Source: an uncultured Bacteroidota bacterium (lineage in GTDB: Bacteria; Bacteroidota; Bacteroidia; 2-12-FULL-35-15). From it: a DNA stretch of 41,009 nucleotides. The notes under the pieces are model-generated. The model worked only from the letters and a program-made list of their open reading frames with translations. It did not search any database and was not told where the DNA came from. Positions 19,359-27,434 of this stretch are shown here, piece by piece; the first letter of the stretch is position 1; each line of letters opens with the position of its first letter. The DNA lies in the NCBI GenBank assembly GCA_903870175.1, contig CAIQBY010000403.1:1-41009 (forward strand), in the 5' to 3' direction. The position numbers and the translations under genes are program-made.

Positions 19359-21161
19359 TTACTTCCCCTTATAAAAATCAAAAACCAGTTTCCCTTTCGA
19401 TTTACCCAAAATCTCAACCAGTTCTTCCTCTTTTGCTTCCTTTATTTTCTTCACCGATTTAAAATGTGAAAGCAATTTCTGTGCACTTGTGTCGCTTATC
19501 CCTTTTATTTCCGTAAGCTCGGTTTTCAAAGTTCCCTTATCCCGTTTGCTGCGGTGATGTGTAATCCCGAAACGATGAGCTTCATCGCGTATCTGCTGAA
19601 TTATTTTTAAAGATTCACTTCTTTTGTCAAGATATAAAGGGATTGAATCTCCCGGAAAATAAATTTCTTCCAGTCGCTTCGCAATTCCGATAATGGCAAC
19701 TTGGCCTCTCAAGCCCAGTTTATCAAGGCTTTCCAGCGCAGCACTCAATTGTCCCTTGCCACCATCAATCACTATTAATTGCGGCATCGATTGTTTTTCC
19801 TCCAGCACACGTTTATATCTTCTGTAAATAATTTCTTCCATCGAAGCAAAGTCATCAGGCCCTTCCACCGTTTTTATATTAAAGTGGCGATAATCTTTTT
19901 TACTTGGCTTCGTATCCTTAAACACCGTCATTGCAGCCACAGGATAGGCTCCCTGAAAATTGGAATTGTCAAAACATTCAATATGCCGTGGCTCCTCTGT
20001 CAATCGCAAATCTTTTTTCATTTGCTCAAGTATGCGTTTAGTATGGCGTTCAGGGTCAACCAGACTTTCCTGTTTCATTTTTTCCCGTCGATAATATTCC
20101 ACATTTCTTAACGAAAGTTCAAGCAAATGTTTTTTATCACCGCGTTGCGGAACAATAAATTCAACATTCGGAAACTCCGTTTCTATTTCAAAAGGAACAA
20201 CAATTTCCTTCGAATCACTGTTGAATCGCTCCCTCAATTCAGCTATCGCAAGGGTAAGCAATTCTTCATTGCTCTCATCCAGTTTCTTTTTCAGCTCCAC
20301 AGTATGTCCCTGTATAATGGCGCCATTCACCACTTTCAGAAAATTTATATACGCATTCTTTTCATCCGAAACAATTGAAAATACATCTACATTATTTATT
20401 GTTGGGCTCACCACCGTTGATTTACTTTGAAACTTATCAAGCAAATCTATTTTCTCTTTAATAATATGAGCCTTCTCAAATTCCATTTTCTCCACTGTAG
20501 TCTGAAGTAAATCTTTTAAATGCCGCGATACAGTATTTATATTCCCCTTCACTATTTCCTTAATATCGGCAATGGTTTCATTGTATTCCTCTTCCGATTC
20601 TTTTCCTACACAAGGAGCCTTGCAATTGCCAATATGATATTCCAGACATACTTTAAATTTGTTTGCTTTTATGTTCTCATCTGTCAAATTCAAATTACAA
20701 TTTCTCAATTTGAAAAGATGTTTTATTAAATCCAAAACAGTATGCATCAATTTACCGGAAGCATAAGGCCCAAAGTATAAAGACCCGTCTTTAATAAAAT
20801 TTCTTGTAGAGAAAACTCTCGGGAAACGTTCATTTTTAATGCAAATCCAGGGATACGTTTTATCATCTTTAAGTAAAACATTATAACGCGGCTGATACTT
20901 TTTTATAAGATTGTTTTCCAGCAAAAGCGCATCCAGTTCGGTATCAACAATAATAAATTTAATGTCGGCTATCTTCCTGACAAGTATTTGAGTCTTGCCA
21001 TTTTCACTTTGGTCTTTATTGAAATAAGAAGAAACCCGTTTCTTTAAATTCTTTGCTTTGCCCACATAAATTATTTTTCCTTCAACATCAAAGTACTGAT
21101 AAACGCCTGGATTATCAGGCAATGCACGTATGATATTATTTATGTATTCGGATTTTTCCAT
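19359..21161 (-). CDS. uvrC: Excinuclease ABC subunit C
   Basis: GIY-YIG N-terminus 'LPDNPGVYQYFDVEGKIIYVGKAKNLKKRVSSYF', 'ECFDNSNFQGAYPVAAMTVF', 'VIDGGKGQLSAA', C-terminal HhH; internal ATG at 21161 preferred as start. Confidence 0.97.
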   Translation of the reverse strand: MEKSEYINNIIRALPDNPGVYQYFDVEGKIIYVGKAKNLKKRVSSYFNKDQSENGKTQILVRKIADIKFIIVDTELDALLLENNLIKKYQPRYNVLLKDDKTYPWICIKNERFPRVFSTRNFIKDGSLYFGPYASGKLMHTVLDLIKHLFKLRNCNLNLTDENIKANKFKVCLEYHIGNCKAPCVGKESEEEYNETIADIKEIVKGNINTVSRHLKDLLQTTVEKMEFEKAHIIKEKIDLLDKFQSKSTVVSPTINNVDVFSIVSDEKNAYINFLKVVNGAIIQGHTVELKKKLDESNEELLTLAIAELRERFNSDSKEIVVPFEIETEFPNVEFIVPQRGDKKHLLELSLRNVEYYRREKMKQESLVDPERHTKRILEQMKKDLRLTEEPRHIECFDNSNFQGAYPVAAMTVFKDTKPSKKDYRHFNIKTVEGPDDFASMEEIIYRRYKRVLEEKQSMPQLIVIDGGKGQLSAALESLDKLGLRGQVAIIGIAKRLEEIYFPGDSIPLYLDKRSESLKIIQQIRDEAHRFGITHHRSKRDKGTLKTELTEIKGISDTSAQKLLSHFKSVKKIKEAKEEELVEILGKSKGKLVFDFYKGK

Positions 21162-21185
21162 TGGAAAGACAGCAAAGATAAAAAC

Positions 21186-21218
21186 AAAAACGTCCTGCAA
21201 TTAATGCAGGACGTTTTA
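21186..21218. terminator. Bidirectional-looking rho-independent terminator
   Basis: AAAACGTCCTGCA-ATTAA-TGCAGGACGTTTT perfect inverted repeat, upstream of uvrC and downstream of the T9SS gene. Confidence 0.85.
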
Positions 21219-21238
21219 TAAAACATTATTAATGTTGA

Positions 21239-22183
21239 TTATCTGCAAATAGTAATCTTTCTGGTGCTGATATAATTATTATTTTTAATCTTGATGAAAT
21301 AGCTGCCGTTAGGCTGATTCAATAAATCAATTGTTTGTTTATTCCCTGAATTAATTTCTTTTGAAAGAATTTCATTCCCGATAATATCATAAACAGTAAT
21401 TATTGTTTTCCCGGTTACAGCTCCTAAATCAAAAGTAAACAAACCGTTTGCAGAAGGGTTTGGATAAACAATCAAGTCAGTTTTTTTGTTTTCTTTAATA
21501 CTTGTTGAAATAGTCGCCGTCCCATTTATACTGACATTATCAATGCCGAAACTTCCTCCACTTGCTTCAGCATTCCATGCATAAAATCGAAAAGTAATTG
21601 GATTTGTCAGTGCATTAAAGCTTCCTCCCGTTAATAAAATTAAATTTCCATTTATATTATTCAATGCATTACTGGAGGTATCATGATTATAAAAAAACTC
21701 ATTGGTTCCCTGAATACTTATCCAGGGGCTTGCTGTAAGAAAACCATTTGAAATATTTGTTGTAAATCCATCAGCACTCGAACGAACAGAGTAAGAACGA
21801 GGACCTGTACTTGAGCGCCTTGCAGTAAATCTGATAGTATCTAAAGTAATTGAATAACCTGCAATTGGCGAAATTGTCACCTCAAAATATTCAGTAGTAC
21901 TTAATGAACCTGTCATTCCTGAGTAAAGCGAATCTGCTATTCCGCCTGTGGAACCTGTTGGCCAATTCGTAAATGAAAATCGCGACATTGCGTTCGGATT
22001 TATCGGTGTTCCTGTTGCAGTAAAGCTTCCAAATGTAACTCCTGTAGCAGTCGGAACAAAACTTGGGTCGGTTGTTCCTGTTGTAGTTTTTACACTATCA
22101 AATGTGTAAATACCCATAAAATTTTGTGCCTGTGCACAAATTGAAAATGCTGTAATAATAATTAGGATGGTAATTTTTTTCAT
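21239..22183 (-). CDS. Secreted protein with a type IX secretion (T9SS) C-terminal sorting domain
   Basis: Signal peptide; C-terminal 'LIVYPNPSANGLFTFDLGAVTGKTIITVYDIIGNEILSKEI...GSYFIKIKNNNYISTRKITICR'. Confidence 0.92.
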   Translation of the reverse strand: MKKITILIIITAFSICAQAQNFMGIYTFDSVKTTTGTTDPSFVPTATGVTFGSFTATGTPINPNAMSRFSFTNWPTGSTGGIADSLYSGMTGSLSTTEYFEVTISPIAGYSITLDTIRFTARRSSTGPRSYSVRSSADGFTTNISNGFLTASPWISIQGTNEFFYNHDTSSNALNNINGNLILLTGGSFNALTNPITFRFYAWNAEASGGSFGIDNVSINGTATISTSIKENKKTDLIVYPNPSANGLFTFDLGAVTGKTIITVYDIIGNEILSKEINSGNKQTIDLLNQPNGSYFIKIKNNNYISTRKITICR

Positions 22184-22233
22184 GTTTGATATGTTTTATT
22201 TTTCGTAAAAGTAAACTTAAATTGTTATCACAA

Positions 22234-22800
22234 TTATTTATTATTAAAGTTGGTCATCGTCAATTGTAACCCAATAGTTGCAAAACTTATAATCATATCA
22301 GCTGCCATTTTAATTCTTGGAACCAAAGCTTTTTTTTCATCCTCACTCCAGGTTCCGAGGACATAATCCACTTGACGTCCTTTCGAAAATTCACTTCCCA
22401 CACCAAATCGCAATCGCGCATATTCTGTGGTATTCAATATTTCCTGAATATTCTTTAATCCATTATGTCCTCCGTCACTTCCTTTTCCCTTCATTCGTAA
22501 TGTTCCAAAAGGCAAAGCAATATCATCAGTCACAACTAATAAATTTTCTTTGTTTATCCGTTCCGCCTGTAGCCAGTAGTTTACAGCCTTGCCACTTAGG
22601 TTCATATAAGTAGATGGCTTTATAAATATAATTGTTTTGCCTCTTGTTTTATATTCCGCCACTGCAGCCAAGCGGTCAACTCTGAATTTGAAATTGTTTT
22701 CTTTTGCCAAAGCGTCAAGCACAGTAAATCCAATATTATGACGAGTATTTTCGTATTCATCTCCTATATTTCCCAATCCTACAACTAATATTTTACTCAT
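22234..22800 (-). CDS. pth: Aminoacyl-tRNA hydrolase
   Basis: 'LVVGLGNIGDEYENTRHNIGFTVLDALA', 'KPSTYMNLSGKAV', 'DDIALPFGTLRMKGKGSDGGHNGLKNI'. Confidence 0.98.
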   Translation of the reverse strand: MSKILVVGLGNIGDEYENTRHNIGFTVLDALAKENNFKFRVDRLAAVAEYKTRGKTIIFIKPSTYMNLSGKAVNYWLQAERINKENLLVVTDDIALPFGTLRMKGKGSDGGHNGLKNIQEILNTTEYARLRFGVGSEFSKGRQVDYVLGTWSEDEKKALVPRIKMAADMIISFATIGLQLTMTNFNNK

Positions 22801-22852
22801 GTTGAAAATCTATTTGAAGCAAAAATAATAAAACTTATTACCGAACAGGCAT

Positions 22853-22889
22853 AAAAAAAGTTGGCAGAACAATTGTTCCGCCAACTTTT
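22853..22889. terminator. Rho-independent terminator between rplY and pth
   Basis: AAAAGTTGGCAGAACAATTGTTCCGCCAACTTTT near-perfect hairpin flanked by A/T runs. Confidence 0.85.
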
Positions 22890-22906
22890 CAATTCTTAAT
22901 TAACAA

Positions 22907-23560
22907 CTATTTTTTAGCTGGAGCTTTTGCTGCTGGAGCTGCTGGAGCTTTTGCCGCTGCTGCTGCCGGAGCTTTTGCAACTGCTGCCGGAGCTGCTGCT
23001 GTCGGTGTTTCTACTGCTACACGTGTTACTTCCACTGAAACAACCGTTACATTTGGAGCATTTAAAAAAGTGATCCCATCAATATGTATATCTCCTACTC
23101 TTACCGAATTCCCAATTTCCATCTTATCAATAGCAATTGTAACTGTATCAGGCATTTTTTCAACTAATCCCTTTGCACGCAAAGTTTTTAATTTTTTAGA
23201 TAATCTTCCACCGTTTCTTACTCCTGGCGATGTTCCTGAAGTTCTAACTGGTAACTCCATTACTACTGGTTTTCCTGCTACAATTTCCAAAAAGTCAACA
23301 TGCATCAGATGATCTTTTAATGGATGAAATTGTGTTTCCTGAACTATTGCATGATATTTATTTCCTGCAATGTCCAAATCTACAGTGTGCACATTCGGCG
23401 TGTAGATTAGGTTTTTAAAATCGGCGGATAAAACCGAAAAGTGAATTTGTTCTTTACCTCCGTAAAGTACACAAGGTACCAGCTTTGCATTTCTCAATGC
23501 TTTTGCATCTGTTTTCCCTACGTTCGCTCTTGGCGAACCGCTAATAGATACTGACTTCAT
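22907..23560 (-). CDS. rplY: 50S ribosomal protein L25/general stress protein Ctc
   Basis: L25/TL5/CTC fold motifs 'RANVGKTDAKALRNAKLVPCVLYGG', 'HPLKDHLMHVDFLEI'; Ala/Lys/Pro-rich C-terminal tail. Confidence 0.95.
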   Translation of the reverse strand: MKSVSISGSPRANVGKTDAKALRNAKLVPCVLYGGKEQIHFSVLSADFKNLIYTPNVHTVDLDIAGNKYHAIVQETQFHPLKDHLMHVDFLEIVAGKPVVMELPVRTSGTSPGVRNGGRLSKKLKTLRAKGLVEKMPDTVTIAIDKMEIGNSVRVGDIHIDGITFLNAPNVTVVSVEVTRVAVETPTAAAPAAVAKAPAAAAAKAPAAPAAKAPAKK

Positions 23561-23644
23561 TTTATTTATTTATTTATTATTTTTGTTGATTGACGCGCCA
23601 TTCAACCAACTGTTTATATATGTTGGCGCAATATTTTTATTCTC

Positions 23645-24580
23645 TTATGCTACTATAAAATTCGATGCTATCGATTCGTGATTATGTACGCTATGCAATA
23701 CTTTTGCAAACAAACTGGCTACAGTAAGCACCTTTATCTTCTTACATTCCTGCTTCAGCGGAATAGTATCTGTAACCACTAATTCCGTTATCTTTGATTT
23801 CTCAATATTCTCGTATGCTTTGCCTGATAATACAGCATGTGTGCAAACTGCACGAACGCTTCTTGCCCCTCTTTCAAGCATCATGTCAGCTGCTTTAGTC
23901 AGCGTCCCTCCTGTATCTATCAAATCATCTACAAGCACAATATCTTTCCCTTCCACTTCACCTATCACAGTCATGCTATCAACCACATTTGCCTTTGTAC
24001 GCTGTTTGTAACAGATAACAATATCCGATTTCAAAAATTTAGCGTATGCATTTGCTCTTTTTGTACCCCCCATATCAGGTGCTGCCATTGTTAAATTTGG
24101 TAGATTCAAACTTTGAATATAGGGCAAAAATATAGAAGATGCATATAGATGGTCAACTGGAAAATCAAAGAATCCTTGAATCTGGTCAGCATGCAAATCC
24201 ATAGTAATAATTCGGGTAGCACCTGCTGCCGACAATAAATTAGCAACCATTTTCGCTCCAATTGCTACTCTCGGCTGATCTTTTCTGTCCTGACGGGCAA
24301 ATCCGAAATAAGGCAGTACTGCTATTATTTGATGTGCCGAGGCCCGCTTAGCCGCATCAATCATTAGCAAAAGTTCAAATAAATTATCCGTTGGCGGAAC
24401 CGTAGATTGAATGATAAACACATCACTTCCCCTCACCGTTTCCTCGTAAGAAGTCTGAAACTCCCCATCACTAAAACGAAGCAACGATACTTTTCCTAAA
24501 TCCTGACCATAACTTTTAGCAATATTTTCTGCTAAATGACGCGTACAAGAACCTGAAAATAATTTAACCTGATAACTCAT
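23645..24580 (-). CDS. prs: Ribose-phosphate pyrophosphokinase
   Basis: 'FSDGEFQTSYEETVRGSDVFIIQST', 'ARQDRKDQPRVAIGAKMVANLL', 'DLHADQIQGFFD', 'VLVDDLIDTGGTLTKAA'. Confidence 0.98.
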   Translation of the reverse strand: MSYQVKLFSGSCTRHLAENIAKSYGQDLGKVSLLRFSDGEFQTSYEETVRGSDVFIIQSTVPPTDNLFELLLMIDAAKRASAHQIIAVLPYFGFARQDRKDQPRVAIGAKMVANLLSAAGATRIITMDLHADQIQGFFDFPVDHLYASSIFLPYIQSLNLPNLTMAAPDMGGTKRANAYAKFLKSDIVICYKQRTKANVVDSMTVIGEVEGKDIVLVDDLIDTGGTLTKAADMMLERGARSVRAVCTHAVLSGKAYENIEKSKITELVVTDTIPLKQECKKIKVLTVASLFAKVLHSVHNHESIASNFIVA

Positions 24581-24636
24581 TGTTTTTTCTAAAAGGGATG
24601 CAAATGTAATTAAAAATGCTTTACATGAAAGATTTT

Positions 24637-24667
24637 TTTGTCAATCCAAATGATTTGAATAGTTTTG
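24637..24667 (+). promoter_or_regulatory. Bacteroidota-type primary sigma promoter for tRNA-Leu
   Basis: TTTG - 19 nt - TAGTTTTG, matching the TTTG/TAnnTTTG consensus. Confidence 0.7.
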
Positions 24668-24724
24668 CACCCCGATTTCCAATTAGCTAATTAATTATTC
24701 AGCTAATTAGCTAATTCAAAAGAT

Positions 24725-24807
24725 GCCCAGTTGGCGGAATTGGTAGACGCGCTGGTCTCAAACACCAGTGAGAAATCGTGCCGGTTCGACTCCGGCACTG
24801 GGTACCA
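24725..24807 (+). tRNA. tRNA-Leu (anticodon CAA), encoded CCA
   Basis: GCCCAGT...ACTGGGT-A-CCA acceptor stem; CTGGT-CTCAAAC-ACCAG anticodon arm; GGTTCGACTCC T arm. Confidence 0.96.
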
Positions 24808-24811
24808 AAGG

Positions 24812-24845
24812 AAAAGCCTCAATATTATTGAGGCTTTTCCTTTTT
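24812..24845 (+). terminator. Rho-independent terminator of tRNA-Leu
   Basis: AAAAGCCTCAA-TATTA-TTGAGGCTTTT followed by a T run. Confidence 0.88.
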
Positions 24846-24898
24846 AATTAAATAGGATCCATTCTTTACCTTATTTCCTCAATTCTCCCCAAATTCAA

Positions 24899-25150
24899 GT
24901 GCGTTGTTCCATCTCTTTTGAACGTTGTTCCTAAACTTTCGAACGTTGTTCCTTCAATTCCGAACATTGTTCCTCCTCATTCTAACATTCTCTCCTCACT
25001 TCTTGACGTCCTCTCTTCACTTCCTAACGTCCTCTCTCCACTTTCGAACGTTGTTCCTTCTCTTTTCAACGTCCTCTCCCAACTTCCGAACGTTGTTCCT
25101 CTTCTTTCTAACGTTCTCTCCTCACTTTTGAACGTTGTTTTCCAACTTTC
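24899..25150. repeat. 21-bp tandem array, 12 units with no indels, composed of two interspersed unit types
   Basis: Type A GAACGTTGTTCC..., type B NAACGTYCTCTC...; unit starts every 21 bp from 24899 to 25130. Confidence 0.97.
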
Positions 25151-25394
25151 AAGCTCCATTTCATTAATCATTAGATTATTACAGCTTATTCCGTTTGTAT
25201 TTTTACTAATTTCCAATTATTAAATGATCAATAAGAGTTCACAATTATCAACCAGAATATTCAAACCTCTCCTCTCCATTTTAAGTTTTTTATGTACCAG
25301 TAAAAAAAGTAACAAAGCCGAATCGTTTTCCCAACAGTATCATATAGCTGTATGACACTTATCATATTTTTAATTGGTAAATCAAAATACTTTT

Positions 25395-27434
25395 ATGCCT
25401 CAAAACAATATTCTCATGGCATATAATTTCAAAAACTTAAACATCACAAAAATTTCGGTTATCGGTGCAGGACAAATAGGACCTGACATTGCGCTTCATT
25501 TTGCAAAATCGCTTTCGCCTTTCGGAGTCACTGTCAATATCATTGATATTTCGCCGCAGGCATTGGAAAAAGCAGAAGCCAAGGCGCATAAGAAAATTAA
25601 TAAAGGTCTGGAAACAGGAGCTTTCAAGCCCGAGCAGGCAGAGAAAATAAAAAAGACAATGGTTTTTTCTGCAGATTATGAAAACGTGCGTGGCTCGCAA
25701 TTGGTGATAGAAGCTGCTACGGAAGACGAAAACATAAAAGATAAGATTTTCCGTCAGGTAGAACTTATGACGGCTGATAGTTGCATCTATCTTTCCAATT
25801 CGTCGCACATGCAGCCGGAAGTGATATTCCGCAACATTAAGAATAAATCGCGCGGTTTGGTTGCTCATTATTTTTTTCCTGCGGAAATTAATCCTGTTGT
25901 TGAACTTGTTCCCGGAAAAGATACAGATGCCAATCAGGTAAAGCTGTTGCAGGGATTTTATGAAGCAATAGGAAAGGTGCCAATCATCGTAAAAAGTTCG
26001 TATGGATATGCAATAGACCCTATTTTCGAAGGCATCTGTCAGACAGCTATTATGTGTCTCGAAAAAGGCTGGGGCAACGAAAAGGAAATAGATGCAGCAG
26101 CTGTAAAAGCATTGGGCTTGGGCGTAGGACCGTTTACGGCATTGAATCTTACCGGCGGAAATCCTATAACAGCGCACGGCTTGGATGAAATGAACAAACT
26201 TGTGATGTTGTGGTTCCATACTCCAAAAATTCTTCATGAAAAAAATACTAAGAAAGAAGCTTGGAACACTGCACAAAGAGGGGAAAAAGTAGAATTGTCT
26301 CCTGAGAAAGAAGAGAGATTGGTAAAGGAATTTCAGGGTGCTTTCTTCGCGCTTGCCTCCTACATTTATGACATCGGAATTGTTGATATAAATGATTTGA
26401 ATATGGCTTGCGAAATGTCGCTCGTTATCAAATCGCCTTTTACTTTCATGAATAAAATAGGTATCAACAAAGCGTATGATTTGGTAAAAAACTTTTGTGC
26501 AATACATACTTCTTTTCCGTTTCCAAAAGTACTGGACAAAGCAAAAGCAGATGGAGGCTGGAAGCTACAGGATATTGTAAATGCAAAACGTGATGATGTT
26601 TTTGTAATAACTATCCGTCGTCCAAAAGTATTGAATGCTTTGAACCTTGAAGTACTGGACCAAATTAAAAATGCAATGGAAAGTGTGAAGAATGACAATG
26701 CTGTGAAAGCCATTGTAATTACCGGCTTTGGAACAAAAGCATTTGTTTCCGGTGCCGATTTGAATATGCTTGCATCGCTTAAAACTCCTGAAGAAGGATA
26801 TAATAATTCGCATACATTTCAGTCTGTTTTAAATTATGTTGAAAGTTATTCCAAGCCTGTAGTATGCGCAATGAATGGTTTTGCGTTCGGCGGCGGAAAC
26901 GAATTGGCAATGTCCTGCACTACACGAATCTGTAAAAAAGGATTATCCGTTCTTGCTTGTCAGCCGGAAGTTAATTTAGGATTTATTCCTGGAGCCGGCG
27001 GCACTCAACGTTTACCGCGTATTGTCGGAGTTGAAAAAGCTGCTGATATTCTTCGTACTGCAAGAAATGTTTCTTCGAAAGAAGCTGCAGAAATAGGATT
27101 GGTTTACAAAGAAGTGGAAGGTGATTTAATTGATGAAGCAGTAAAATTAGCCAACCAGATTGTTTCGGGAGAAGTGAAATTATCAAACGTTTCAAAGGAT
27201 GCAATTGCAACTAACGGCAATCCAAAACCATTGGAATTAGGACATCTCAGCAAAAAAATAGATGACATACTTGTGAAAGCAATTTACGAAGGTTCTCGTC
27301 TGAATTTACATGAAGGACTTGAATTGGAATCGCGTATGTTCGGTGAATGCCTGCTTACAGAAGATATGAAAATCGGTTTGAATAATTTCAAGGAAAACGG
27401 ACCCAAAGCTAAAGCGAATTTTATTCATAAATAA
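25395..27434 (+). CDS. 3-hydroxyacyl-CoA dehydrogenase (N-terminal) / enoyl-CoA hydratase (C-terminal) fusion
   Basis: Rossmann 'ISVIGAGQIGPDIALHFA', HAD helical region, then crotonase 'AIVITGFGTKAFVSGADLNML', 'AMNGFAFGGGNELAMSC', 'PEVNLGFIPGAGGTQRLPR'. ORF track start is 25374; ATGs at 25395 and 25416 are alternatives. Confidence 0.93.
   Translation: MPQNNILMAYNFKNLNITKISVIGAGQIGPDIALHFAKSLSPFGVTVNIIDISPQALEKAEAKAHKKINKGLETGAFKPEQAEKIKKTMVFSADYENVRGSQLVIEAATEDENIKDKIFRQVELMTADSCIYLSNSSHMQPEVIFRNIKNKSRGLVAHYFFPAEINPVVELVPGKDTDANQVKLLQGFYEAIGKVPIIVKSSYGYAIDPIFEGICQTAIMCLEKGWGNEKEIDAAAVKALGLGVGPFTALNLTGGNPITAHGLDEMNKLVMLWFHTPKILHEKNTKKEAWNTAQRGEKVELSPEKEERLVKEFQGAFFALASYIYDIGIVDINDLNMACEMSLVIKSPFTFMNKIGINKAYDLVKNFCAIHTSFPFPKVLDKAKADGGWKLQDIVNAKRDDVFVITIRRPKVLNALNLEVLDQIKNAMESVKNDNAVKAIVITGFGTKAFVSGADLNMLASLKTPEEGYNNSHTFQSVLNYVESYSKPVVCAMNGFAFGGGNELAMSCTTRICKKGLSVLACQPEVNLGFIPGAGGTQRLPRIVGVEKAADILRTARNVSSKEAAEIGLVYKEVEGDLIDEAVKLANQIVSGEVKLSNVSKDAIATNGNPKPLELGHLSKKIDDILVKAIYEGSRLNLHEGLELESRMFGECLLTEDMKIGLNNFKENGPKAKANFIHK

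Noticed and set aside
22907-22985. GCTGCTGGAGC-rich repeat as an intergenic or mobile repeat
   Set aside because: It encodes the Ala/Pro/Lys low-complexity tail of rplY; ordinary coding low complexity.
19040-25150. CRISPR arrays
   Set aside because: The units are 21 bp end-to-end tandem repeats without unique spacers of CRISPR size, and no cas genes are in the window.
24918-25223. ORFs through the 24.9-kb array (+ strand 101 aa and 68 aa; - strand 79 aa) as real heptad-repeat genes
   Set aside because: A 21-bp period automatically keeps stop-free frames open. Several overlapping frames on both strands are open, with no ribosome-binding context or recognisable domain; treated as a non-coding array.
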